Positions 43,303-51,487 of a DNA stretch of 64,000 nt are shown piece after piece. Source of the stretch: Chloracidobacterium sp. GTDB taxonomy: Bacteria > Acidobacteriota > Blastocatellia > Pyrinomonadales > Pyrinomonadaceae. The notes below the pieces were generated by a model that searched no databases, was not told the DNA's origin, and saw only the letters and a list, made by a program, of their open reading frames with translations. The stretch lies in NCBI GenBank assembly GCA_016720705.1, contig JADKKB010000007.1, positions 1,860,001-1,924,000 on the forward strand, given 5' to 3'. The stretch's first letter is position 1; each line of letters begins with the position of its first letter. The position numbers and the translations under genes are program-made.

Positions 43303-44591
43303 TGTGCCCTCCCGACGGACTCACGCCGCAATGCCATCGCGTTTCGGTGAGCATCCAGGCCCTCGGCCGCCGCTAGGGTCTCGACGATCGGGCCGAGCCC
43401 TCGGACGCCATCAGCGGTCAATTTCTGAAACGTGATGGTCTTGTTAAAGCTGCTGACCGAAACACCGCTATACGCACGGGCGGCGCCGCCGGTCGGGAGC
43501 GTGTGGTTGGTCCCTGACGCGTAGTCGCCGGCACTCTCGCACGAGAAATTACCGATGAAAACGGAACCGGCGTTTACGATCCTTTCAGCTACGTCGTCTG
43601 CCCGCTCGGTCGCGATGATCAAGTGTTCAGGCGCATACTCGTTAAGTATTTCGACCGCCTCATCGATAGTTTCGACGAGTATGGCAGTTGAATTCTGAAG
43701 AGCCGCCGCCGCGATCGACTTGCGGGGCAACAGCTCGATCTGACGTTCGACCTCCGAAAGCGACTTATCGATCAGTTCCTCTGAGGTCGCGATCAAGATC
43801 ACCTGACTGTCCGGGCCGTGCTCCGCCTGTGAGAGCAGATCTGACGCCACAAAAGCAGGAATGGCGGTGTCGTCGGCCAGTACTGCGACCTCGGACGGTC
43901 CGGCCGGCATATCGATCGCGACGCCCGAACGCAGGACCTGGAGTTTGGCCTCGGTCACAAATTGATTGCCGGGGCCAAAGACCTTGTAAACCGCCGGCAC
44001 CGTTTCCGTGCCGTACGCCATCGCCGCGATCGCCTGTGCGCCGCCTATTTTGAATGCACTGGTCACTCCGCACAGTTTGGCTGCATACAGGGTTACCGGA
44101 TCGATCTTGCCGTTGCTATTGGGCGGCGACGCGAGGACGATCTCGCGGCATCCCGCGATCTTGGCCGGAACGGCCAGCATCAAGACGCTGGAAAAAAGCG
44201 GTGCACTGCCCGCCGGTACGTAGAGCCCGACCTTTTCGATCGCCACCGACTTTTTCCAACAGAAAACGCCCGGCATCGTTTCGATCACCGGCGGCAATTC
44301 ATCGGCGACGGTGTGAAACTTCTCGATGTTTGCCTTGGCGACAGCGATCGCGTCCTTGATCTCTGCCGAGACGAGCGACTCGGCTTCGGCATATTCATCG
44401 TCGGTGATCAGAAACTCTTCGAGCTCGACCTTATCAAAATGACGAGCACAATGACGAAGTGCGGCGTCACCGTTCGCGTGGACGTCTTTAAGAATATTGG
44501 ACACCGTACGCTCCAGAAATCCGGTGTCGATCGACGGTCGCTTTAGCAGCCCTCGCAGTTGTTCATTTGTCGGAAATTTTATTATTTGCAT
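43299..44591 (-). CDS. hisD: histidinol dehydrogenase
   Basis: 430 residues, Zn-dependent, two final NAD-linked oxidations. VGLYVPAGSAPLFSSVLM, GPGNQFVTEAK, DMPAGPSEV, SQAEHGPDSQ and the NHTLPTGGAARAYSGVS segment are diagnostic. It lies 4 bp downstream of hisG. Confidence 0.97.
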   Translation of the reverse strand: MQIIKFPTNEQLRGLLKRPSIDTGFLERTVSNILKDVHANGDAALRHCARHFDKVELEEFLITDDEYAEAESLVSAEIKDAIAVAKANIEKFHTVADELPPVIETMPGVFCWKKSVAIEKVGLYVPAGSAPLFSSVLMLAVPAKIAGCREIVLASPPNSNGKIDPVTLYAAKLCGVTSAFKIGGAQAIAAMAYGTETVPAVYKVFGPGNQFVTEAKLQVLRSGVAIDMPAGPSEVAVLADDTAIPAFVASDLLSQAEHGPDSQVILIATSEELIDKSLSEVERQIELLPRKSIAAAALQNSTAILVETIDEAVEILNEYAPEHLIIATERADDVAERIVNAGSVFIGNFSCESAGDYASGTNHTLPTGGAARAYSGVSVSSFNKTITFQKLTADGVRGLGPIVETLAAAEGLDAHRNAMALRRESVGRAQ

Positions 44592-44595
44592 ATAT

Positions 44596-45450
44596 TTACC
44601 TGATCATTTGATCGATCGAAAGCACAAGTATTCCCTCAGCACCGGCCCGTTTAAGAGCGTCGACAACTTCCCAAAAGTCAGCTTCGCCGACCACCGAGTG
44701 CATCGACACCCAGCCCGGTTCGGCAAGCGGCAATATCGACGGGCTTCGCATTCCGGGCAGGATAGCCCGGATCTCATCGGCCCGCTGAGTCGGGGCATTT
44801 AGGAGAATGTACTTGTTTTGAGACGCGGCCTTAACGCTGCGAATGCGGAAAAGCAATTGGTCGAGTATGTCCTGTTGCTCGCCCCCGAGCGTTTGACGGG
44901 CGATCAGCACAGCCTCGGACGACATCACGGTCTCGACCTCTCTGAGCCCATTCGAAAACAGTGTGCTGCCGGAACTGACCAGATCACAAACTGCGTCGGC
45001 AACCCCGATAGACGGGGCGATCTCGACCGAACCGCTGATCTCGTGAATATCCGCGGCGACACCGCGTTCTGAAAAGTATTTATGAAGTATCGTTGGATAA
45101 CTGGTCGCGACGCGGCGGCCCGCGAGGTCGGCGAGGGCAGTATAGTCAAATGCCTTAGGCACGGCTATTGACAGTCGGCAACGGCCAAATCCGAGTCTCT
45201 CGATCGTATCGACCGACACGGGACTCTCGGCGAGTACATTCTCTCCGACGATGCCGATATCCGCGACGCCATCGGCAACGTAGGATGGAATATCATCGTC
45301 ACGCAGGAAATATATCTCCAGCGGAAAGTCGTAAGCCTCGGCCCGCAGTTTGCCAAGTCCCTTGGAAAAGCGGATCCCGCATCTTTGCAGCATATCGGCC
45401 GAACCGTCCGCTAATCGTCCTTGTTTTTGTAATGCGATCTTTAATTTCAT
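44596..45450 (-). CDS. hisG: ATP phosphoribosyltransferase, long form (with regulatory domain)
   Basis: 284 residues from ATG 45450 (frame open 14 codons further upstream, but MKLKIALQKQGRLADGS is the family start and the further region would cross the hairpin tail). First, feedback-regulated step of histidine synthesis. Catalytic domain contains SGSTLFSNGLREVE; the C-terminal ~75 residues (NAPTQRADEIRAILPGM, GWVSMHSVVGE) are the histidine-binding HisG_C domain, so no HisZ is expected. Expression is probably controlled by the leader and hairpin at 45455-45613. Confidence 0.96.
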   Translation of the reverse strand: MKLKIALQKQGRLADGSADMLQRCGIRFSKGLGKLRAEAYDFPLEIYFLRDDDIPSYVADGVADIGIVGENVLAESPVSVDTIERLGFGRCRLSIAVPKAFDYTALADLAGRRVATSYPTILHKYFSERGVAADIHEISGSVEIAPSIGVADAVCDLVSSGSTLFSNGLREVETVMSSEAVLIARQTLGGEQQDILDQLLFRIRSVKAASQNKYILLNAPTQRADEIRAILPGMRSPSILPLAEPGWVSMHSVVGEADFWEVVDALKRAGAEGILVLSIDQMIR

Positions 45451-45454
45451 ATAT

Positions 45455-45504
45455 GTAAAAACGACAAAGCGACGCCCTTTGAATCTATTCAAGGTTTGCG
45501 TCGC
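45455..45504 (-). terminator. his operon attenuator hairpin
   Basis: On the minus strand, GCGACGC pairs with GCGTCGC (45469-45475/45498-45504), enclosing CCTTGAAT/ATTCAAAGG with an AAA internal loop and one bulged A. TTTGTCGTTTTTAC follows, ending just before hisG. It lies between the His-rich leader ORF and hisG. TTTGCG in the leader (codons for L19-R20) can pair with CGCAAA of the 5' arm, a possible antiterminator. Confidence 0.75.
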
Positions 45505-45538
45505 AAATAAAACTTATTTTGTAGAGTTATCTAAAAAA

Positions 45539-45613
45539 CTATGTTCGATCCACGCGCAAATGGGTATGCACGTGGTGGTGGAAGGTATGGATGTAAGTAA
45601 AGGCCCTAAGCAT
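45539..45613 (-). CDS. hisL: his leader peptide (attenuator ORF)
   Basis: 24 codons on the minus strand, ATG 45613 to TAG 45539. Residues 9-18 read HTFHHHVHTH: six His in ten residues, including three consecutive. The stop is 34 nt before the hairpin of a terminator-like structure and 88 nt before hisG. This is the layout of classical his attenuation, where ribosome stalling at His codons under starvation prevents terminator formation. No convincing SD precedes the ATG. The function is inferred from composition and position. Confidence 0.72.
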   Translation of the reverse strand: MLRAFTYIHTFHHHVHTHLRVDRT

Positions 45614-45695
45614 CGTATCTATATTAAAAACATACCGAGCCGGTAATTGCAAATCCGTTTGTGTGGGCCGATGTGCTAAAATTTTGACTTTGACC

Positions 45696-45923
45696 ATGGA
45701 AACTGCATCGCAAGACACCGTAATATTGGAATTTGGCAAACGTATTCAGCGTTGTTACGGCTGCTTTATCGCCTATCACCTAAAGGATCTGTATCTCGGC
45801 GAGGACGTCACGTTCTTTTGCGAAAACTGCAAGGACGATACTATGTTCCACTTCGAAGATTTTTCGCGTCTGCTGGACATCTCGAAGCTGAAAGAAGTAT
45901 CGGAAGATGACCATCATCATTGA
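45696..45923 (+). CDS. small zinc-ribbon-like protein
   Basis: 75 residues from ATG 45696. Two CxxC pairs (CYGC about residue 20 and CENC about residue 45) could bind one zinc; the tail is acidic then HHH. Family not recognised. The stop overlaps the next start (ATGA), so it is coupled to the FHA protein. Divergent from the his leader with 82 bp between. Confidence 0.75.
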   Translation: METASQDTVILEFGKRIQRCYGCFIAYHLKDLYLGEDVTFFCENCKDDTMFHFEDFSRLLDISKLKEVSEDDHHH

Positions 45924-47431
45924 TGAAAACGGCAACACTCCACATCGATGCTCCCGACGGCGTCCGTGTCGTGACGCTCGATGACGAACTGACGATCGGC
46001 CGCACAATGCCGTCGCAACTCGTGCTGAGCGACAGCGGGCTTTCACGCAAAAATACAACTATATTTCGTGACGAAGACGAGATCCTGGTCGTCGACGAAG
46101 ACTCGACGAATGGTACATTTCTCAACGGCGAACGTATTAGCGGCGCACCGCGGAGGTTGACGAGCGGCGATAAACTCTCGATCGGGAGTTCGACGACGAT
46201 CCGTGTCGAGATCGAGGGTGTCCCATCAGCTATTACGCCACCGCCCGCGCCCGCCGAGGCGTCACTGCCAACGCCATTGCCAACACTCACACCGGCGGCA
46301 CCAACGGTCGCGGCGGAGTCCGGCGACTCACAGACCAAGATGCTGATCGCGGCGGGAGCACTGACGTTCCTCATAGTTTTCGGAGCATTGATCGCTCTGC
46401 TGGTCGTCACCCGAAACGGCGGCGGCGGTGGAACGGCGGCAAACGGCGGCACGACAAGACCGGTGCTGGCGTCGGGCCTGATACCAAAACGCGTCATCGA
46501 CCCGCTCGGCGGTGAGGACGAGGACGACCTGGATGATCTGATCGCATCGTGGGAAACCGAAGAAAAAGAGCTCGACACAACGTCGGTCGCCGACATTACG
46601 GCTGATCCGACCAAGACGGAAGATGCTGACCTAAATGTGACATCCGCATTTCTGGCGGCCCAAGAGCGTAAGTCACTTGAGGCTCGAAGCGGCGAAACCG
46701 GCATCCGTCCGGCGGGCCTCGATGTGCCCAAAGAGCTCTTTGGCGACGGCGTGATCAAACAAAAAGCCAAACTGACGCAGATGAAAAGCACCGGATATCT
46801 CCAGCCGATGGATTTTGCGGAGCTCGCTGATAAGCGTCTGAAACAAGAGCTGATCGAAATGCCGATGGCGACAAAGAGCTTTTATCTGGTCGTCGGCGGT
46901 AGTGCGGGCGAGGGGCCGTTCACCTCGTTCAATTTTCAAACCGGTAATGCAGAGATCGCTCAAGGTTCGCCCAAGTACAAAACGCTCGAACAGTTGGCCG
47001 CAAACTTCGGCGGTCAAAAGTATGACGTCAATAATTCGGCCGATCGCAAGCAGATGCGGATCAGGCTCTTGAGAATGTTCAACAAGCGGGCAAAACCGGT
47101 ACTCGAAGAGGTGGCAAACGCGTATTTGGAAAAATTTGGACGGCCGCTGAGAGTAACCTCGTTGACCCGTTCGATGGACTATCAGATCAGCCTTAATGCG
47201 ACCAACGCAAACTCATTTAAGGTGCGCGGCGAAGGCTCGCTGCCGCCGCACACGTCGGGCTGCGCATTTGACCTCGCCCGCAAGCATATGACGGCGGACG
47301 AGCAAAATTTTGTGATGGCAAAGCTCGCCGAGATGGAGCGTGCAAACAAATTGGACGCACTTATCGAATACGGCACCAACGCCTGCTGGCACATCTTCAT
47401 CTACTTCGACGGCGTACCGCCGCGAATGTGA
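45923..47431 (+). CDS. FHA-domain membrane protein with C-terminal M15-like (DUF5715) peptidase domain
   Basis: 502 residues from ATG 45923. Residues about 20-90 form an FHA phosphothreonine-binding domain (LTIGRTMPSQLVLSDSGLSR, DSTNGTFLNG). A Pro/Ala linker, one TM helix (KMLIAAGALTFLIVFGALIALLVV) and a low-complexity acidic stretch follow. The C-terminal 170 residues have PPHTSGCAFDLA and CWHIF, the HxxGxAxD...H pattern of M15/VanY-type zinc peptidases. Topology would place FHA in the cytoplasm and the peptidase in the periplasm, joining Ser/Thr phospho-signalling to peptidoglycan. No kinase gene is nearby. Confidence 0.82.
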   Translation: MKTATLHIDAPDGVRVVTLDDELTIGRTMPSQLVLSDSGLSRKNTTIFRDEDEILVVDEDSTNGTFLNGERISGAPRRLTSGDKLSIGSSTTIRVEIEGVPSAITPPPAPAEASLPTPLPTLTPAAPTVAAESGDSQTKMLIAAGALTFLIVFGALIALLVVTRNGGGGGTAANGGTTRPVLASGLIPKRVIDPLGGEDEDDLDDLIASWETEEKELDTTSVADITADPTKTEDADLNVTSAFLAAQERKSLEARSGETGIRPAGLDVPKELFGDGVIKQKAKLTQMKSTGYLQPMDFAELADKRLKQELIEMPMATKSFYLVVGGSAGEGPFTSFNFQTGNAEIAQGSPKYKTLEQLAANFGGQKYDVNNSADRKQMRIRLLRMFNKRAKPVLEEVANAYLEKFGRPLRVTSLTRSMDYQISLNATNANSFKVRGEGSLPPHTSGCAFDLARKHMTADEQNFVMAKLAEMERANKLDALIEYGTNACWHIFIYFDGVPPRM

Positions 47432-47575
47432 CGTTTAGAACAATTAAGCAATAAACTGCTGCCCCGCATACATCTGATTTCCCCGATCAGGCTACACCGT
47501 CGACTGCCGCCGCCGCGTATTAAGTTGCGGGGTTTTTGGACAATCAGCCCGGCAATTCTTAGACTTGAACAATAG

Positions 47576-50500
47576 ATGGAAAATGGCTCGAAAAACAAAA
47601 AGACGCTGACCGGCCTCGCCGCGCGTCTTGGGCGACTGCCGAGCGACAAAAAGCGGGCGGCGCTTGAGACAAGTGCGGCACTTGCGGGTGTCAGCCTGCG
47701 TGTCAGTCGCAAATTTGTCGAGGCAGTGCCGCGAGCCGCTAAACTGCTCTCGGCCGACGATCTGCGGCTGTGGGGTGAGGTGGGCCGCCGCCTGGCTATG
47801 GGCAGTGCCGATGTCGGAGCCGCATTTTTCGCCGATGGCGTTGCGGGCCTGAAGCCGGTGCCTGAGAACTCCCGAGCGGCCGTATTTCAGATCTGCACGC
47901 GGCAATTGGTGCTGTCGAGTTCGATCGCTCTGGAGACATTTCGGGCGGTACCGGAGATCGCCCGCGAGGTCGACGACGAACAACTGTTGGCGGAGATATT
48001 TGCCGTTGCGTTCGAGATCGCGCAGCGATCGGCAAAGCACAGTGCCGAGTTTTTGCAACATACTCCGGCGGTTGCGGCGGCGATCAGAGCAAACGGCGAC
48101 AACGGCGAAGTGGCCGCCGCCGCGATCGCTCTCGCACGCCAATTTGCCGAGCGAACCGGTGGAATGACTGCAGATCTCTGGAGCGGTCTGCCGGACACTC
48201 TGGCCAAGGTGTCGTCTGACAACGCGGTCAAACTACTGCATTGTGCGGGACAATTCCTGGAGTTTGGCGGGAGCGTGACATTGCATTTCGTATCGTCGGG
48301 CGGCGACGTTCTGGGTGCGTGCGAATCAGCGTTTGACGATTGGACGCTGGTTGCGAGGACGGTCGCACGGCACGGAAATGCCGTACTGATCGCCTTTCTG
48401 CGGACCACGCCAAAGGTCATCGCGGCCCTCACACGTAATAAACGCGAAGACCACAGTCAGGCCGTCGGCCGCGTTCTGCAGCTAACGGCTAAGATCGCCG
48501 AAACCGACGCCGAAAGTGCCCTGGCCGCATTTAAGTCGAGTGCGGCGGCATTGCGAACGGTTTCGCTTGAGCAATTTGAGGAATGGGTCGAGACCGGGAT
48601 CAAGGAGCGTAGCGGCGATTCGTCAAAGGCACGGCGAAGCTATTTTGCGCTTGAGACACGCGAATCCAATTCGCGTCTGCAGCGGGCTCGTCTGGGTTTG
48701 CCGCTCGAAAAGGTCCAGTCCGTTTTGCGTATGTACGTCGAGGCGCTGACTGGCAAAGAGGTCGAGGTCGCCCCGATCACCGAAATCCCTCAGGAGTCGC
48801 GGATCGGTGACGGTAAAACCATTTATTTGCCGAGTGCGGTCGCCGAGTTTGAAGACGACGAAATGGATTTTCGGCTGTACAAGGTGCTCGCCGCACACGG
48901 TGCCGGACAGATCGAATTCGGCACCTTCGAAAAGGACACCGATGGACTAAAGGCGGCGTTTACTGAGTTGAGCGAGCTTTATGAGGCGACCGCCGATCAA
49001 ACGGACGCGTTTTCGCTCGCAGGCTATATCGAGGATGTGCAGAAGGGCGAACGAGCGCTCTCGAACGACGAGATCGCCGCGGAAAAGCGTCGAAAAAAGA
49101 AAAAACTGCCGAAAGGTTCGGATTACCGAGACGTTTTGACCACCTTTCCCGAGCCGCGTCTGGCCCGAAAGATATTCGGCACGATGGAGAACGCCCGCAT
49201 CGACGGGCGTCTGCGGGGCGTGTACCGCGGCCTCCGAAAGGACCTTGATCTGATGCAGAAATTTTTGCGTGAGAATCGGCCGTATATTTTCGACCTGCCG
49301 ATGCATCAGGTGCCGTTCGAGTTATTGTTTCAGATCACGATGTGCGGCGGTGCGACCGATGACGCAAGGAAATTTTACGGGCAAGTCGTGTCCGAGATCG
49401 AGGCGATCATTGAGAAGTATGTTGCCTTTGACCGTCGCGGCGATCGCGTCACGACGGTGGCCGATTCGATAATGGCGACGAGCCGCATTTACACGCTCTT
49501 TCAGACAGTCACGCCTGAGCAAAATCAGGATGCCGAAAGCGAACAGACCGACGATAATAGCGAATTTGCCTACGACGATAAGGACGCTGCCGAGGCCGTC
49601 ACCGAGGATCAGGTAAAACGCGAAAAGCCAAAGGAAGCCAAGGACGTTTCCGACCTTTTCAATGCGTGGAACAGCCTCGACGACGAGGGCGAACCCGACG
49701 AACTGCAGGGCTCGGAGGCTTGGTCGCAAAGCGAGATGCCCGAGCAAGCCCTGGAGTCCGACGATGTTGCCTTTGCCTACGACGAATGGGATCGTGAGTT
49801 GAACGACTACCGTGTCGGCTGGAGCCGCGTAATCGAGAAACGTGTAAAGCAGGGCGACCGCACCTTTGTCGAACTTGCGCGTTCGCGGTATCGCGGCGTG
49901 ATCGCGTCGATCAGACATCAGTTTCAGCTAATGAAACCCGAAAATCTGACAAGGGTCAATCGCGAGATCGACGGCGAGGATTATGATCTGAATGCCCTGG
50001 TCGAATTTGTCGTCGATCGTCGTGCCGACGGACGGCAATCAGAAAACATCTATACCAAAAAGCTGAGGCGCCAGCGTGACGTCGCAGTTTCTCTGCTGCT
50101 CGACCAATCGTCGTCGACGGCCAGGACGATCACGCGAAATCCGCTCCAGCCCTACACACATCCGGGCCGGCGGATCATCGAGATCGAAAAAGAAGGCTTG
50201 GTGCTGATGAGCGAGGCTCTCGAGGCGGTCGGCGACGTGTATTCGATCGCCGGGTTTACCAGCGAGGGTCGGCGAAACGTGAAGTTTTATGTCGTAAAGG
50301 ATTTTGACGAGAAATACTCCGAGGAGATCGAGCGTCGCATCGGCGGCATTACCTTTCAGAACAACACTCGGCTCGGGGCCGCTATACGCCACGCCGCGCA
50401 TAAACTGCTGCGGCAAGAGTCGCGGACCAAATTGCTCATCATCCTGACCGACGGCCGGCCGTACGACCACGATTACGGCGATGCCCGCTATGCCCGCGAG

Positions 50501-50683
50501 GACGTTCGCGAGGCTCTGACCGAAGCAAAAATGAGCGGCATCACGCCGTTTTGCATTACGGTCGACCGCGAGTCTGAGGCCGAACTCCGCGATCTGTACG
50601 GCGACGTCGGCTATACGATCATCGACGATGTCCTCTCGCTGCCCGAAAGGATGCCGAATATTTATCGACGACTGACCAGCTAG
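47576..50683 (+). CDS. NorD-like VWA-domain protein
   Basis: 1035 residues. The last ~200 hold a von Willebrand A domain with MIDAS motif LLDQSSSTAR, FQNNTRLGAAIRHA and LTDGRPYDHDYGD, the arrangement of NorD/CbbO proteins that work with MoxR-type AAA ATPases (NorQ/CbbQ) to activate metalloenzymes. The first 450 residues are alpha-helical repeats rich in Ala (HEAT-like), and a 60-residue acidic spacer precedes the VWA. No norQ, norB or rbc gene is in the window, so the target is unknown. Confidence 0.85.
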   Translation: MENGSKNKKTLTGLAARLGRLPSDKKRAALETSAALAGVSLRVSRKFVEAVPRAAKLLSADDLRLWGEVGRRLAMGSADVGAAFFADGVAGLKPVPENSRAAVFQICTRQLVLSSSIALETFRAVPEIAREVDDEQLLAEIFAVAFEIAQRSAKHSAEFLQHTPAVAAAIRANGDNGEVAAAAIALARQFAERTGGMTADLWSGLPDTLAKVSSDNAVKLLHCAGQFLEFGGSVTLHFVSSGGDVLGACESAFDDWTLVARTVARHGNAVLIAFLRTTPKVIAALTRNKREDHSQAVGRVLQLTAKIAETDAESALAAFKSSAAALRTVSLEQFEEWVETGIKERSGDSSKARRSYFALETRESNSRLQRARLGLPLEKVQSVLRMYVEALTGKEVEVAPITEIPQESRIGDGKTIYLPSAVAEFEDDEMDFRLYKVLAAHGAGQIEFGTFEKDTDGLKAAFTELSELYEATADQTDAFSLAGYIEDVQKGERALSNDEIAAEKRRKKKKLPKGSDYRDVLTTFPEPRLARKIFGTMENARIDGRLRGVYRGLRKDLDLMQKFLRENRPYIFDLPMHQVPFELLFQITMCGGATDDARKFYGQVVSEIEAIIEKYVAFDRRGDRVTTVADSIMATSRIYTLFQTVTPEQNQDAESEQTDDNSEFAYDDKDAAEAVTEDQVKREKPKEAKDVSDLFNAWNSLDDEGEPDELQGSEAWSQSEMPEQALESDDVAFAYDEWDRELNDYRVGWSRVIEKRVKQGDRTFVELARSRYRGVIASIRHQFQLMKPENLTRVNREIDGEDYDLNALVEFVVDRRADGRQSENIYTKKLRRQRDVAVSLLLDQSSSTARTITRNPLQPYTHPGRRIIEIEKEGLVLMSEALEAVGDVYSIAGFTSEGRRNVKFYVVKDFDEKYSEEIERRIGGITFQNNTRLGAAIRHAAHKLLRQESRTKLLIILTDGRPYDHDYGDARYAREDVREALTEAKMSGITPFCITVDRESEAELRDLYGDVGYTIIDDVLSLPERMPNIYRRLTS

Positions 50684-50699
50684 TGCGGTGAGATTGACA

Positions 50700-51356
50700 A
50701 TGCATAGACCGGAAACAGTATTCCTCTTCGACGTGGATAACACGCTGCTCGACAATGACAGTGTGACGGAGGATCTGCGGGCGTTTCTCGAGGATGAAGT
50801 TGGTAAGGATCGCAGTGATCATTACTGGGAGATATTCGAAAAGTTGCGAAACGAGCGTGGCTATGCGGATTATCTAGGGGCTTTGCAGCGATACCGGATC
50901 GCAAATCCGTACGACTCGCACTTATTGGCGATGTCTACCTTTCTGATAAATTATCCGTTCGCCGACCGCTTGTTTCCGTACTCGCTGGAGGTGATCAAAC
51001 ATTGCCGAACGATGGGAAAGGTCGTGATACTGACCGACGGCGACGTCGTCTTTCAGCCGCGAAAGATCGAGAGCTCAGGCCTTTTCAATGCCGTCGACGG
51101 CAACATCCTGATCTACGTCCACAAGGAACAAGAACTTGCCGACGTCGAGCGTCGTTATCCGGCCGAGCATTACGTTTTGGTCGATGACAAGGTTCGCATC
51201 CTCACCGCGATCAAAAACATTTGGGGCGAACGCGTGACCACCGTATTTCCGCGTCAGGGCCACTACGCTCTCGACACCGAGCAGGTCGCCAAATACCCCG
51301 CCGCCGACATCACGGTCGAACGCATCGGCGATATCCTGGCTATCGAATCCTTCTAA
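50700..51356 (+). CDS. HAD-family hydrolase
   Basis: 218 residues from ATG 50700 (GTG 50688 is an alternative; GGTGAG 8 nt upstream favours the ATG). Motif I DVDNTLLDND, motif II ILTDGD, motif III VDDKVRI: an intact HAD phosphatase with an alpha-helical cap. Substrate unknown. Lies 16 bp after the NorD-like gene, so probably co-transcribed. Confidence 0.88.
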   Translation: MHRPETVFLFDVDNTLLDNDSVTEDLRAFLEDEVGKDRSDHYWEIFEKLRNERGYADYLGALQRYRIANPYDSHLLAMSTFLINYPFADRLFPYSLEVIKHCRTMGKVVILTDGDVVFQPRKIESSGLFNAVDGNILIYVHKEQELADVERRYPAEHYVLVDDKVRILTAIKNIWGERVTTVFPRQGHYALDTEQVAKYPAADITVERIGDILAIESF

Positions 51357-51375
51357 AACTTATCCTACTTCGCGA

Positions 51376-51422
51376 TCTTCGCGGCTTTGCGCTAAAAATC
51401 TTCTCACGCAAAGCCGCGAAGA
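51376..51422. repeat. 16-bp inverted repeat (dispersed CTTCGCGG element)
   Basis: TCTTCGCGGCTTTGCG and CGCAAAGCCGCGAAGA are perfectly complementary around a 15-nt loop. No T-run follows. The wording matches a short intergenic phrase seen in many genomes of diverse phyla; a bidirectional terminator or dispersed repeat is possible. Confidence 0.7.
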
Positions 51423-51487
51423 CCGCCAAGGAAAAAAGTGACCCAATAGCGGCGACGGCGGTATTCTGCTACCCTCAGAGGTTTACT

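Noticed and set aside
45663..45695. Upstream start for the zinc-ribbon gene
   Set aside because: Adds eleven hydrophobic/basic residues with no support; the ATG at 45696 gives a normal small protein.
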